A DNA stretch of 64,000 nt from NCBI GenBank assembly GCA_029204225.1, contig CM055099.1, positions 56,567,512 to 56,631,511 on the forward strand, read 5' to 3'. This stretch comes from Diphasiastrum complanatum. Lineage: Eukaryota; Streptophyta; Lycopodiopsida; Lycopodiales; Lycopodiaceae. Each line of letters begins with the position of its first letter. Position 1 is the stretch's first letter. The notes under the pieces are model-generated. The model saw only the letters and a program-made list of their open reading frames with translations. It had not been told where the DNA came from and searched no databases. Position numbers and translations under genes: made by a program. Below, piece after piece: positions 11,119 to 25,420 of this stretch.

Positions 11119-11823
11119 ATGCTTGAGTATCCTTATCATTCGATAATAGGATCTCTTATGTACACAATAATCTATACTGGGCTAGACGTAGCTTTTGCAG
11201 TCAGCTTCCTAAGTCAGTTTATGACTAACCTTGGTATAACACATTGGAAGGCTCTTATCAGAGTCATGAGATATCTTCAAGCTACTATGGACTTTTGCAT
11301 TTGTTATGGAGCAATCAACAACGACAAATTCAATTTACTCAATGGTTACAAAGATGCAAGTTGGGCAGGAGATGTAAACACCCGTTAATCTACTTCTGGA
11401 TTTACATTCTTCCTCAACAATGGTTCCATTTCCTGGAACAGTCACAAGCAATCTTCGATAGCTCTATCCTCTACAGAATCAGAGTATATCGCAGCCTCAC
11501 AAGCCACAAAGGAAGCAATTTGGTTGAGAGACTTACTTTCAGATATCAGTCTGAATCAATATGCCCCAACAGTACTTTTTCGTAATAATCAAAGTGTTAT
11601 TGCCTTGTCAGCCAACCCTAGATTTCATTCTAGGAGTAAGCACATTGAACTCAAGTATCACTATGTCAGAAGCAAAGTTCTTGACAAAGAGGTCAAATTG
11701 CAGTACTGTCGAACACAAGATATGACAACAGATATTTTTACCAAAGCATTAAGCTTGGATACACATAGAAAGTTCTGTGCAGAACTAAGTTTAAAGGTCA
11801 AGGCATTCATGGATTCAAATTAA
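11119..11823 (+). pseudogene. Copia RT end and RNase H
   Basis: YPYHSIIGSLMYTIIYTGLDVAFAV (split: RT thumb), then YKDASWAGD near 11350, a stop at 11386, STSGFTFFLNNGSISW and SSTESEYIAAS in a continuing frame, and FRNNQSVIALSANPRFHSR-type residues near 11575-11640. The C-terminus TTDIFTKALSLDTH lies at 11725. RNase H acidic residues (D of the first block, E of TESEY, N in place of D in FRNNQ) are mostly retained. The RT palm with YVDD is missing, deleted between about 10950 and 10970. Confidence 0.84.
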
Positions 11824-11830
11824 GAGGGAG

Positions 11831-12834
11831 TGTTAGATTATTCTCCTACTGGTCGACTAATCGACTAATCGATATTTTAATCTGCGTCCAACTTTTATCC
11901 AGACCTGTAGATTTTTTTGTGTTTTTACACAGTCTGCATAACTACTCAGAGACGGCTCACAGTGTCTGCATTTTTGGAATTTTCGTCTTTTGGGATTTTC
12001 TCTCATTTTGGCTTTTTCGCAAAATGCCAGATGCCTCAAATGTTAAGGAAATGATGTTGGCGAAGACCTTCGCATTTTTCACATGACAATTTACGTTCAT
12101 TTCTGCAGAGTTACAGTTTACGTTCAAATCTGTAGACAGACTGTTTACGACCAAAGCCACTGACTTGCGTTAATTCATCGAGCAAGTAATTTCTGAGAAG
12201 TCCTAATTGGATGGATGCCATCACATCACAGCCAACTGGATGTCACATTTGACGACCTAATTGCTTAGTATAAAATAGCTGTTTAGATTTGTACATTTCA
12301 AGATTGAAGCATGAAGATCAATCATCAATTGAATAGTTAGCATTCCCTCTCAAGCCTACGAGCTTGGACATTCTTGAGCATTCTAGCTCATTTCTTTAGA
12401 GTTGATTGGAGATTGCTATTGCGCTTACTGCTTATCAGTAGTTGCGCTTAATTCAGACTTATATTTTGTCGCTCAAAGATAGCTTAGAGTATGCCGCCTT
12501 GATCCACAACTTGTTGTACTCATTTTCATCTATTTTGTTCAATACTATCTTTTTATTGCGTTCAAGTTCGTCTCAAAATGTATGCATTTCTGTAGTTCTT
12601 CACGAAAAATGAAATGAGTCTACATTTGTATATATAGAAGATTGGCTTGAATTGAAGCTGTACACTTGTCATATCTTCAACGGGTAGGTGGTGTCACAGT
12701 ACGGTGACCAATAATATACGTACACGTGGGGTTCAAACACACGCACATTTAATAGTAATCATCACAAAAGTTGGCACGAGATTCCATAATTTATGAGCGC
12801 AAATTTCAAGACACTCACCAGATGACACCTAACA
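11831..12834 (+). repeat. 3' LTR of copia element (right end tentative)
   Basis: Starts TGTTAGATTATTCTCC straight after the purine tract. A TATA box (agtataaaatagc) lies at about 12267. The right end is placed at 12834, where CCTAACA gives a perfect inverted match to TGTTAG. An end nearer 12600 is possible, because the U5 would otherwise be unusually long. Confidence 0.55.
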
Positions 12835-13069
12835 GTTATTATTCTAATATGCAATTATAAAAATATTTATGAATTTCTGCCATATCAGAAAATTTATGCA
12901 TGCCGAATTTGAGGCTGGCATGATCTGAAACATACCCAATCATGCTTACAAATTTTAATGAAGGGCATTAATGATTGTCTACACATCCCATCTCCCAAAT
13001 CTTATATAAACACTCATTTCAAACGAAAAAAAAATTATGACCTCCTCATTCGCTCGCTTGCTCACTCCT

Positions 13070-13325
13070 AATATAGATTCAGTGCGCATTCAACTATCTC
13101 CATCACTCTCATCATCTACTCTGCATGCTCAATCGATACTCCACCCTCAATCAACCAATCTCTCATTTTGATATCGATTCAACGCGCACACTTACCTCTC
13201 CCACACTATCATAAGTCTATTGGCACGTTCAATCGATACTCCATGGATCACTCACTTTCGATATCGATTCACTTGCTTCCTCCTTTGTTGTAAAGCATTC
13301 TTGCGTGTTCAATCGATACATGGCA
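13070..13325 (+). repeat. Degenerate tandem repeat around TTCAATCGATACTCC
   Basis: The block TTCAATCGATACTCC recurs at 13129, 13229 and 13309, and GATATCGATTCA at 13170 and 13260. That gives 3-4 eroded units of about 80-100 bases. A TATA-like sequence (cttatataaacac, about 13008) lies just upstream. Confidence 0.6.
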
Positions 13326-13404
13326 TGAATAAAGTAGACTGCAAGATTCAACTCAAGTGGAGTTCCTTTACACGCTGCTGCTGGATGAGAACCACTACCA
13401 CCAC

Positions 13405-13755
13405 TTGCACCTCCTCCACCACCACCATCGGGTCCTCCACCTTCATCTCATAGACAACAAGCAGCACCAAGGAGAGTGGGTCGGCCTAGAGACCTAGCAT
13501 ATCAGGAGGCTTCAGAAAACGATGAACCTCCTAATCCCAAAGGCTCACATGCAAAGATGTATTAAGCAGGTGACCAGGGAGATTTCAGCAAATGTGAGGT
13601 GGGTTGTGACTGTAGTTGAAGCACTGCACAATGCTTATGAGGATTTTCAAATAAAATTCTTTTCGGATTGTGTGGTTGTTGCTATACATGCAAGAAGGGT
13701 AACAATAATGCCCAAAGATTTTGTGTTGTTTCATAGGTTGGATCAACATCATCAG
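13405..13755 (+). pseudogene. Histone H3 / CENH3-like fragment
   Basis: The frame at 13522-13761 reads LLIPKAHMQR, TREISANVRW, EALHNAYEDFQIKFFSDC, then AIHARRVTIMPKDFVLFHRL. This matches the histone H3 fold from the N helix through helix 3; AIHARRVTIMPKD is essentially the H3 consensus. RW before helix 2 and the divergent helix 2 look more like centromeric H3 than canonical H3. Upstream, in another frame from about 13405, a Pro-rich stretch and RRVGRPRD resemble a basic H3 tail but end in a stop. A 5-residue insertion (CIKQV) sits in the N helix region. The C-terminus is cut where LTR sequence starts at 13756. A frameshifted, truncated pseudogene or gene fragment; the CENH3 assignment is less certain than H3. 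Confidence 0.78.
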
Positions 13756-14261
13756 TGTTAGATCCTAGATTGAGATAGCAAGCAATAGGATTCAGAGGCC
13801 AGGGTCCTCCTCTCTACTATAAAAAGGGACCAACTCAAGTTTCCTACACATGTACATATCTTCATTTCAATAAAGCAGATTGGTTCTCTTGTGAAATGGA
13901 TTTATGAATGTCCTTGCTCTCTATCACTTTTCCTCCATTTTTCATGCTTTCTTTGGATTTATCAATTATTGGATCTGATTGTTATTGGGATTGCATGTTC
14001 TTATACTTTTTATGAGAGAGAAAGGGAGAGAGAAAAAGAGTAAGCTATCTTTATTGTGGATCTTAGTGTTAATGGAGTAGTGCTAATGCTTAGGGTAAAT
14101 GGATATTAGAATTAGATCTGGATCTTCCAATCATGCTGAAATCTGAAATATGCTATCGCTCTCATGGGAATGAACCTACGCGTGACAACTAACTTCATCT
14201 CCTTGATGCTAGATTGATTCAATATTGGGTTGAGGATAGGCAAGGAAAGAAACCCACTACA
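13756..14261 (+). repeat. Gypsy-family LTR of chimera copy 1
   Basis: TGTTAGATCC...CCACTACA. The first ~30 bases differ from the full LTR at 3205 and ~250 bases of U3 are missing; from GGATTCAGAGGCC on they are homologous. It has a TATA box (ctactataaaaagg, about 13817) and AATAAA (about 13871). The 27 bases before it (TTTCATAGGTTGGATCAAC onward) also precede copy 2. Confidence 0.78.
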
Positions 14262-14265
14262 ATTT

Positions 14266-14283
14266 TGGCACCGTTGCCAGGGA
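14266..14283 (+). promoter_or_regulatory. Primer-binding site, tRNA-Asp type (chimera copy 1)
   Basis: TGGCACCGTTGCCAGGGA, 4 bases after the LTR, matches the plant tRNA-Asp complement with two mismatches. Confidence 0.78.
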
Positions 14284-14950
14284 GCTACGCCAATTTTTCA
14301 GTTTGCAGCATGTTTGTTGGATGGTTAGCTTGCATTATGCATCTTGTCATGGCATTAATAATGTTAATGTCGCGAACGATCTTGTGCTTGCTCCAAGCAT
14401 TGATTTCTAAGTGAGTTTTGGAGGTGATTTCATAGATGAGGCTTTCTAGCATTCAAGGAGAGGGAAGATCAGAGATTTGGGGACTCTTCAAGGCTGTTCG
14501 AAGGTGTAGAGGACACCTCCTAAAGTGATTTAGGTTCAGTCCTTGATTTATGCATCAAATTAGACCAAATTTTCATCAATTTTGATCAATTTTTGCTTGT
14601 GATTGGATAGTAGATTGTGTTGCATCCTCATTAAGTTCCATTTAGATCTTTTGCAAGTGGTTTTGGAAGGATATTAGGTTGGTGAAATTCACTCTTGATC
14701 AGATCATTTGGAAGCTTTTATGTCCTTTATAGAAAGAGGGGCAATTCTACTAGTATTGTCTACTTCAGTCAAGCAAGTGCATTGTTTCTAGTATTCTATG
14801 ATTTGATTTTGTTAAAGATCATTCTTAGATTTTTATAGGAAGTCTATTACTGATCTTTTCAGGTCCCTAAGAAGTGGGATAAGGTAGATCTTCAATCAAA
14901 TCGATAGAAGTAATCTTCATTCGTGTCAAGTCCTTGATTAGGAGAATAGA

Positions 14951-15261
14951 TGGCATCTTTAAATGCTTATCTTTTGGATACCCATGAGAGGCTCAACAAA
15001 ACTAACGATTCCATATGGAAAGTTAGAATGGAATCCATCATGATCATGCAAGATCTAATGGAGATTGTAACTGGTAAGGAGGATGAACCTATTCATGCTT
15101 AAAAAAAAGCCAAATACAACAAGAGGTGCAATATTGCACTACATTGTATAAAAATGAATGTTGCAAATGAACTCTTAAGAGAGGTAGGAGATTGCACTTC
15201 GGCTCAAGATGCTTGGGAGACTTTGCAAAAGTTCTATGAATCCAAGAACCAAACTAGGATA

Positions 15262-15262
<1 letters not shown>
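14951..15262 (+). pseudogene. Copia gag N-terminus in chimera copy 1
   Basis: MASLNAYLLDTHERLN, then SIWKVRMESIMIMQDLMEIV, a stop in place of Gln near 15101, KYNKRCNIALHCIKMNVANELL and SAQDAWETLQKFYESKNQ. This is the UBN2/DUF4219-type Gag N-terminus of Ty1/copia. The frame ends at about 15262, where unrelated sequence begins. The same protein, less damaged, is at 51716. Confidence 0.85.
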
Positions 15263-17702
<2,440 letters not shown>

Positions 17703-17820
17703 GCACACACACACACACACAAACACAAACACACGCACACGTGCACAAACACAGCATGCACACAAACACACACACCACAGTGCGCACACTCACAAACAAA
17801 CGTAGACACACACACACACA
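17703..17820 (+). repeat. Imperfect (CA)n / ACACAA microsatellite
   Basis: CA dinucleotides with interspersed CAAACA, CGCACA and GTGCAC variants. Confidence 0.85.
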
Positions 17821-19195
17821 TTCCGTCCAAAAAGACAGTCTTATTGCTATTACTCCATGTTTTCTGCTTATACAAAAACTAACTAAGAAATATATTGGGT
17901 GGTGTGTCTCTTACTTTGAAAGTAACTTTGTGATGCAGGAATCAGACAAATGTGCTCATCTTTTGGTTAGAAAGTGGCTTGATCTCTACTAACTGGGAAT
18001 GTCATGGTTTGCTATAGAAATGTGCCTTTGCAATCAACGATTGACTAACAACAGAAGTGCGATTAATTGCCCATTGGAAATGCGATTGAATTTTCCAAAA
18101 ATCTCCTTCAGATATCGGTGAGTATCTGCCACACTGAGGTGTGAGCTAACAATGTCTGGTGGCGGTTGAGTGGGCTGTTGGGAGATAATAACAGTGTTAC
18201 TGCAAGCTTTGTTGACTATTGCTACCATGGCTTTCTTCCTCATCTTCCCAATTTTGTAGCTTTTGTACAAAGTTCCTCAAGTGTGTGGTAGAAGAATGCA
18301 TCATGTAAGTCAATCTGGGGAGATAAAGGCAACATATTTGGATATTTTTTATAGCAGGCTACTGCCGAATATGGTAGTCATGCATGGCATTTCTTGAAAC
18401 ATTTCCAATTCGGTCAAATAATCAAACTAAATTTTGCAAACCCAAAAAGTCGTCTAATATTGTGGAAAATTCAAACTATCTAAGACGCCAATGGCTTTGT
18501 CATTGGTGTTTCATATTTGCGTATGTTCGACATGATCAATCATAAAAGTGTGAGGTCAAGAGCTTACTGTTTTTTTGTACACAACCTGTGTTTTCATAAC
18601 TCTCAATTGCAGCTTCACAATCCTTTGATGCACATTTGAAGGTGTTTTACAATATATAGTGTATATCATGTCATTATTTCAATTGAAAACGAGGCAGAAA
18701 TTTGAAACCCTGAACGATGTACTAATTGGTTACTCACCTAATTTTATAGAAGTTTTACATACTTCCAAGCTTTTGATATGACGTTGAGAGTGTAAGTTAT
18801 AGCTCCTGGGGAGACCGTATACAATCTTTGGTTTGTGTCCCAGACAACACCACTCCAGTATTGCACAGAACTATTCCACAAAGATAGTATCTCATTGCCA
18901 CCCCGCATGGTGAGAGAAAAATGAACACTTCTTGGATTATTCGTAGATCGTCAGAATTACATTCACCACAAGCAATCCTTGCTGGACTACGATTATGTGA
19001 TAGCACTTATGTTTGAAAACATCTGCTAAAAACATATGCTTTAACTTATTCTGTCATATTGAATGGTATGCTCAACCTTTAGACTTTTGAAATGAATGCT
19101 ATTTACGGCCATCTGATGGCCATTTCATGGCACTTCCAACCATTTGAGACCGGACCGCCCGTCACCCAGATTGCCACAACGGGCATATCCAAAGG
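17821..19195. other. Non-coding, two unassigned minus-strand open frames
   Basis: Minus-strand frames of 78 codons (18034-18270) and 69 codons (18797-19006) have non-repetitive composition but no motif I recognise. Nothing else is supported. Confidence 0.4.
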
Positions 19196-19318
19196 ACGAA
19201 CTCGAATTTTTGACTCGAATTTTGGGACAAACTCAAATTTTTCGACAAACTCAAAATTTTCACTTGACTCAAATTTTTTGAGGCTCAAATTTTTTGGAAC
19301 GGCTCGAATTTTTGGACC
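19196..19318 (+). repeat. 17-18 bp minisatellite, array 1 (ACTCGAATTTTT)
   Basis: About seven units of the form GACTCGAATTTTTTGGA, with C/A variation at the CpG. The same unit forms a second array 280 bases downstream. Confidence 0.8.
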
Positions 19319-19594
19319 ATGCCATTTAGCTCTAGGTTATCACCCCTCCCTCACATTGTATCGCCCACTCTCTTGCTCACGATTCGGCTTGATTAGGCTA
19401 TGAACAATTATGCTATTAAATAGATTAGTTTATGAATGATTAGGTTGTTAGACTCTATTAGATCATGCTCAATTAGGCTTTTAATTCAATAAGGGTTTTA
19501 ACAAAAGAAACACAAACAACATCGTGGTAACATCATCTAAAGATTTGAAGTAATTGTAATTCGCACACCCTGTATTTCGGCCGACCGCTGGCGC

Positions 19595-19745
19595 CAACTC
19601 GAATTTTTTCGAAGACTCGAATGTTTCAAAAGCCTCAAATTTTTTGAAAGACTCAATTTTTTATGAGACTCGAATTTTCCAAAGACTCGAATTTTTCCAA
19701 GGCTCAAATTTTTCCAAGAATTCGAATTTTTTCAAAGACTCGAGA
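19595..19745 (+). repeat. 17-18 bp minisatellite, array 2 (ACTCGAATTTTT)
   Basis: About nine units, several reading AGACTCGAATTTTTCCAA. Related to array 1 but with CCAA/TCAA ends rather than GGA. Confidence 0.8.
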
Positions 19746-20049
19746 TCAGCCATCATCCAGATCATCGACCGTCACCTAGATCGGCCTCCATTGCCCGTCA
19801 ACGACGGGCACTCTTTACTAGAGTATATATATATATATATATACCTATGCTCTCTACAAACTTTGACAACGCTAGTGACTCGTCATCATCCCAAGGACCA
19901 GTCAGAGGCGGTGCCATGGGACTGTTGGCAGCAGGAGCATGTTGTCCGATTTTGGGATTGACATAGAATATTCTAGAATATGGCTTCTATAATAAGTCCA
20001 AACACTACATATTAACTAGAGTAGAGAGTCAAAAGTATTAGAAACAGGC

Positions 20050-20560
<511 letters not shown>

Positions 20561-23038
20561 TCTTTCACTGTTCACCTCCCTTGAGAAGGTTATGAAGCAC
20601 TTTAAAACTTTCATAAAGTGCTCAAGGTAAAACATTCATCTTGTGTGCACAAGTCCAACAATGAATACCTCTTCAACCAAATGCACAAGAAGATGAACTT
20701 GCATATCCAAAAAAGAAGTTCAAAAATCTCTTTTCAACAAATATACACAGATTTCGATTACCTAGTTGCGATAGGTTTTTTGATGCCCGTGACAATTGAT
20801 TTTTTTTTTTAATGTGCAATTTCGCATCAAAAATTATGGCAAATGTTGTAGCAAGGGTATAGACACCATTTTTGAGTTTCATGGATTTACATCTCTATAA
20901 TCATGAACATACATATATCATCATTAGATGAAAGATGAAATTTTCTCAATATAAGGTGTAAATGACTTGCCTTATTATCATTTTGGAGACTAGTCAGGTG
21001 ATCAGAAGAACCATCACATGCTAATGATTGTTAAAACCATTTAGTTCCACTATAGAAAAATTAGACCTGAGGGCCATTTTGGAGAAAAAATGATTACAAA
21101 GTTCGATTATGCCTAGCTTTTGCAAATATATTGTCGTTTTTAATTAAGGCTACAATTATTATTTTATGAAGTAAACTTTTTACAAGAATTCTAAAAGACA
21201 TTTTCCTATTTATTTATTCAACATATGGAATGCTATTTGGCAGCATACTACAATTAACAACAAACGGGTATTCGTCTTATGCAACACTCTTTATTGATGG
21301 ATCTCAAGAACAACTCTATTGTTGTCATTAATGCATTCAAGTTCAGGGAGGAATTAGTCATTTAACAAAATGGAGCGATGAAGGAAGTTGAAGCATAAGA
21401 TCTTGTATTCTAACATCATGGCAAGAGCATTGGAAGTATGATCCAAGCAAGGGAAATGATGATAAAGGTGGCAAACAATTATATTAACGTGTTGAGTCCT
21501 TCCAACTATTTATAGACTTAATTACTCTTTTTAACGATATTGTGCAACATCAATGTCTTCATGGACATTTTTCAAAAGTCCTTTGAAGCAAGCTCAAGAG
21601 TCACAATTACTAGATGACAATGTTTTATAATTTTGGATCCACAATTACATCTTGTTTAAGAGTACTAATATACTATCTTAAGAATCAAGCAAGTGAAGTG
21701 CAATGGTTATCAAACATGTTTCCTCACTTTTAAGAAAATCTTCCCACATGTGATGGGTTGGTATGTTGTGCAAGAGCTAGGCTTGCCCACCTAGGTTCGA
21801 TTCTTTGTGATCCCACAAGTTGATACTACCAAGCAGCATTTTTGAGGGAAAAATATTCAAGTAGTGTTTTTGGGACCTTTTACAACATTTAGGCTATAAA
21901 AGTCATTGCAAAGAACTTTGGCTCATTAGATATATGAATATTATTGAGAACTCCTACTATTCTTATTAGCTGGAGATGGCTTCTTGTTGCCTTATCCAAA
22001 TGAGAGCTTATAAATTTGGCATTGGCGTGTATTGAAGCTCCATTTAATCTAAAGAAAGCTGATTGGTTTTGTACTCTTTGTGGAGCTTTTGAGTCCTCAA
22101 CATGAATGCTTATGTACTTCCTATTTTTAAAATGTTTTACTCGGGAATTTGCTTTGAATTTGGTACACCTAAATAATGCCTATCGCTACCAAGGTAATAG
22201 GTGTCCTTGAAATGTAAGTAAAAGTAACTCATAGCATAACTTGCTTGCGAGACGGATTGAGAAAAACTACACTTTGATGCATATCCTCTAACTTTGACCA
22301 ACCTCAAAAACTCCCACAGACACAAAGGTTTGTGTTTGCAAGGGAAAGCCAAAAGCTCTATGGAAGAATCTTTTCATGCTCAAATATCTATTGCTAGGTA
22401 GAGTTTATTCCCTTTTTTGGTAGATTCCAAAACACAATATCATGGAACAAAGTCATCATTGCCCTAATCATCTCCTCAAATTGTCTAGCATTGTCCCAAG
22501 CACCTCTTGGAGTGGGACCCATAGTGTCCCATTACCTCATGGACTAATCTAGGTACCTCTTAAGCCACCTTACATTACGTCATAACATGTCATGGCTTGA
22601 AGGGGCTCCACCTTAAGAAGCCTAGGTTGAGGGTAGCATGAAGTAGGATGCAAGCCAATCTATGTAGTGCCAAGCCCCTCTCGAACTATCCCAAGCACAA
22701 CCCAAGCCACTTGACATCAATCACATCAAGGAACGCCTTGGCTCTTCGAAGCTTCCACCTCACATGTGACTTTGGGCTCCTATCCTCGATCTAGGCCTTC
22801 CGAGACATGATCGCGTCGAGTTATGAACATCCCCTTGAATATAAGCATCCTTTCCATCAACGTCACAGGCAACCACCATCCGTCGAAACGGTGTGTACAA
22901 AGGTTGGTAGGTGTTTGAGAGATGGTAGTAAATGCAGCATTTACTACCCAAAAAGCAGAACAAGAATATGCTCCCTTTTTTTTAAAAGCGAATATTGTAG
23001 AGCTTCTTCAATTCTAGTGTCGCCTCAACTTCAAAGAC

Positions 23039-23040
<2 letters not shown>
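20561..23040. other. Long non-coding stretch
   Basis: About 2.5 kb upstream of the host gene with no supported coding sequence. A possible tRNA-derived SINE head lies near 21685-21830 (B-box-like AGGTTCGATTC at about 21800); the A box is poor, so this is weak. Nothing else is recognised. Confidence 0.45.
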
Positions 23041-23079
<39 letters not shown>

Positions 23080-23084
23080 CCCCC

Positions 23085-23132
<48 letters not shown>
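23041..23132 (+). repeat. (CT)n-(C)n-(CT)n microsatellite upstream of host gene
   Basis: CT tract, a run of about 16 C, then CT again. It lies about 440 bases before the gene's ATG, in the likely promoter or 5' UTR. Pyrimidine tracts of this kind are common near plant transcription starts. Confidence 0.92.
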
Positions 23133-23135
<3 letters not shown>

Positions 23136-23189
23136 CTTTCTTTCTTTTCTTCTTTCTATTCATGATGGCTGATGCGACCTTCCGTTCTA

Positions 23190-23400
23190 AATTCCTGCTT
23201 GGATGTGAGTGGAATTTTACTTGATATTTTGTGCATTTGAGCATGGAGGTGCACGGAGTTTTGTGATGATGTACTATTGTGTGTATTCCTGCTTGGATGT
23301 GTGCCGATTTTTGTGATGTCTGCCTGTTCGTGCTTGGATGTTGTACGGATTAATATTGATAATACGCCCCGAAGGTATGTGCTTGGATGTGTACAGAAGT
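23190..23400 (+). repeat. ~47-bp degenerate repeat (GCTTGGATGTG) in 5' region of gene
   Basis: TGCTTGGATGTG or close variants at about 23196, 23290, 23331 and 23380, with a weaker copy near 23240, each followed by GTGC/TACGGA-like bases. Probably within the 5' UTR or a 5' UTR intron (a 3' splice-like tttttgcag ends at 23560). Confidence 0.6.
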
Positions 23401-23575
23401 CTGATGCATAACATGCTTAGAGCTCGAGTTGCAGAATTTGTTTGCTTGATTTGTCTAAATTTTCGTACATTGCATTCCGATTGAGGCGTTTGGCAGAATC
23501 TGCTCTGAAATCCTGTGAAGAATTTTAGAAGAAAGTAGAGTTTGGTAGGTGTTTTTGCAGATTCGTGGGGCCAAT

Positions 23576-25371
23576 ATGGGGAAGAAAAGGAAGGTAGAGG
23601 ATAGAGGGCTTGATGAGGCTGACATTAGACTCTATCAATCTTTCTGTACGGCAGCCAATTTTATCTCGCAATTATATACGCAGGCACAGAGCCAGCAAGA
23701 CCTTGCGTTTCAACAAGGGGAACAACATTGTGCGGTGAGAGAGAATGATGACTTCGTTTGGATATTTTGCTCTCTAGCATGTGTTCGTGCATTTTATGTT
23801 TGAGCATTATTAGGACTTCCTTTCCTCTCCACAAGATTAGGGGTTGGACTCCAATTTGCCACATAAATAATGAGGACATACTAGAGAGATCAATAGGAAT
23901 TTGTAAACTACTAATAAATAAAATTCAAACAATAAACCATCCATATTAGATATGATCCGATCAACTGCAGTTAGCAGTTTGATATCCACACAAATGAGGA
24001 CATACAAGAGAAATCAATAGGATTTTGTATACCACTACAAAATAAAATTATATAATTTTCAATAAATGATTAAATATATAGATAAGTTTATGTATGTCTT
24101 AGTTACATTGGAATGTGCTCTCCAGGACTCTAGCTTTTCAGATTGCTCCTTATGAAACTTGAGCATTCCGAAATGCAAAACCAAGTATGCAATTGTATCG
24201 ATTCTTTGCCTATGGATCTAGGTATCAACAAGTACTAAGGGCCCCGGTTTCAAAGAAGTTGTTATGTCTCTATTAGATCTATCAAGATAATAAGATATTC
24301 ACATAAATTATCATAGAAAAGAGTTCAAGATTTTTATTATATTGATAAAGTTTAGGTTTTATAATTTTACTTGGATTACGATCCCTACTCCAAGTTTTGA
24401 AATTTAAGCTAATCTATCTAAATCTACTATGTACATACTACATAGATGCTATAAAATTTTAATATAGAATTCATGGATATATTATTCGATATACAATCAT
24501 ACAAATATGATTATCAGCCACAACAAGAGTTTTTGAAGCAGTTTATAGACATAAAACAAATTCTATCAGTTTGTTTTCAAGACTTCAAAAATAATAATAA
24601 TGTAGGAACAATCCAACGATGTAATTATGGTTCTAAAGGTTGTTACTTTGCAACTCAATCTTGTTGTTACAATGCAGTCAACTTTACAAATTACCACTAG
24701 AAGCCTAAGTCCCACCTTATTGACATCTTTTTCTAATTTTTTCTGCAAGTGTTTGACATACGTTTAAGATGTCTCTCTTTTTAAATGGTGATCAAGCTCG
24801 TTTACCTGAGATATCTCGTTACCATAGTTGTCTCCCTCATATTTGCTTTGGATAGGGAGAGCCGTATATTCTAGTTTGTGTGGAGTATTTGTGGTTGCAC
24901 CAGTAAATGAACTTAAAATTGTCTTTGCACCACTCTTACTTTTTTTAATGGTTTATTTCATCCCAAGTCCTCGACAAAGTATGAAAAAAATAGTTTCTTG
25001 TCAAAATGTCCCATTACAATTCCAAAAGCTTATCCGCAACTGGTGTTACCCTAGGGTGCTCCCTTGCTTGTGGACCCTGATTGATGGTCTATGGTAGATC
25101 CCCTGTCCATAAAGCGTACCCTACCATGGTAAGTAACACACCTGCAATCTCTTTGGCTTCTTGGAAAGCCTTACGACGATCTTCCACTTGTATATATGTC
25201 ATCATCATCCATGCATTCCCTTGCTCAACACAAGATTTAAGATCTTCTGTCTCAGGTAGGCAGCAATATAGCAGTATCTGAGTGATGGATCGGGTGGGCA
25301 ACTACAGGTTTGACCAGTAGCAAAAACCCTGGTGAAACAACATCAAGCAGTGATTATTTTTGGCCTTTTGC

Positions 25372-25420
<49 letters not shown>

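Larger units (their letters stand above)
8966..12834 (+). mobile_element. Ty1/copia element, 5'-truncated, RT core deleted, 3' LTR present
   Basis: Begins in the middle of gag at 8966, directly after the gypsy extra ORF. It then holds zinc knuckle, protease, pre-integrase and integrase (to about 10790), a scrap of the RT end (about 10970-11120), RNase H (11119-11823), a purine-rich tract (AAGAGGGAG, 11822-11830) and a 3' LTR from 11831. Several stops and shifts lie in integrase. No 5' LTR or PBS was found. Confidence 0.85.

Noticed and set aside
21685-21830. tRNA-derived SINE
   Set aside because: The B-box-like AGGTTCGATTC is reasonable, but the A box does not fit the consensus and no end or poly tail is clear; kept only as a remark.
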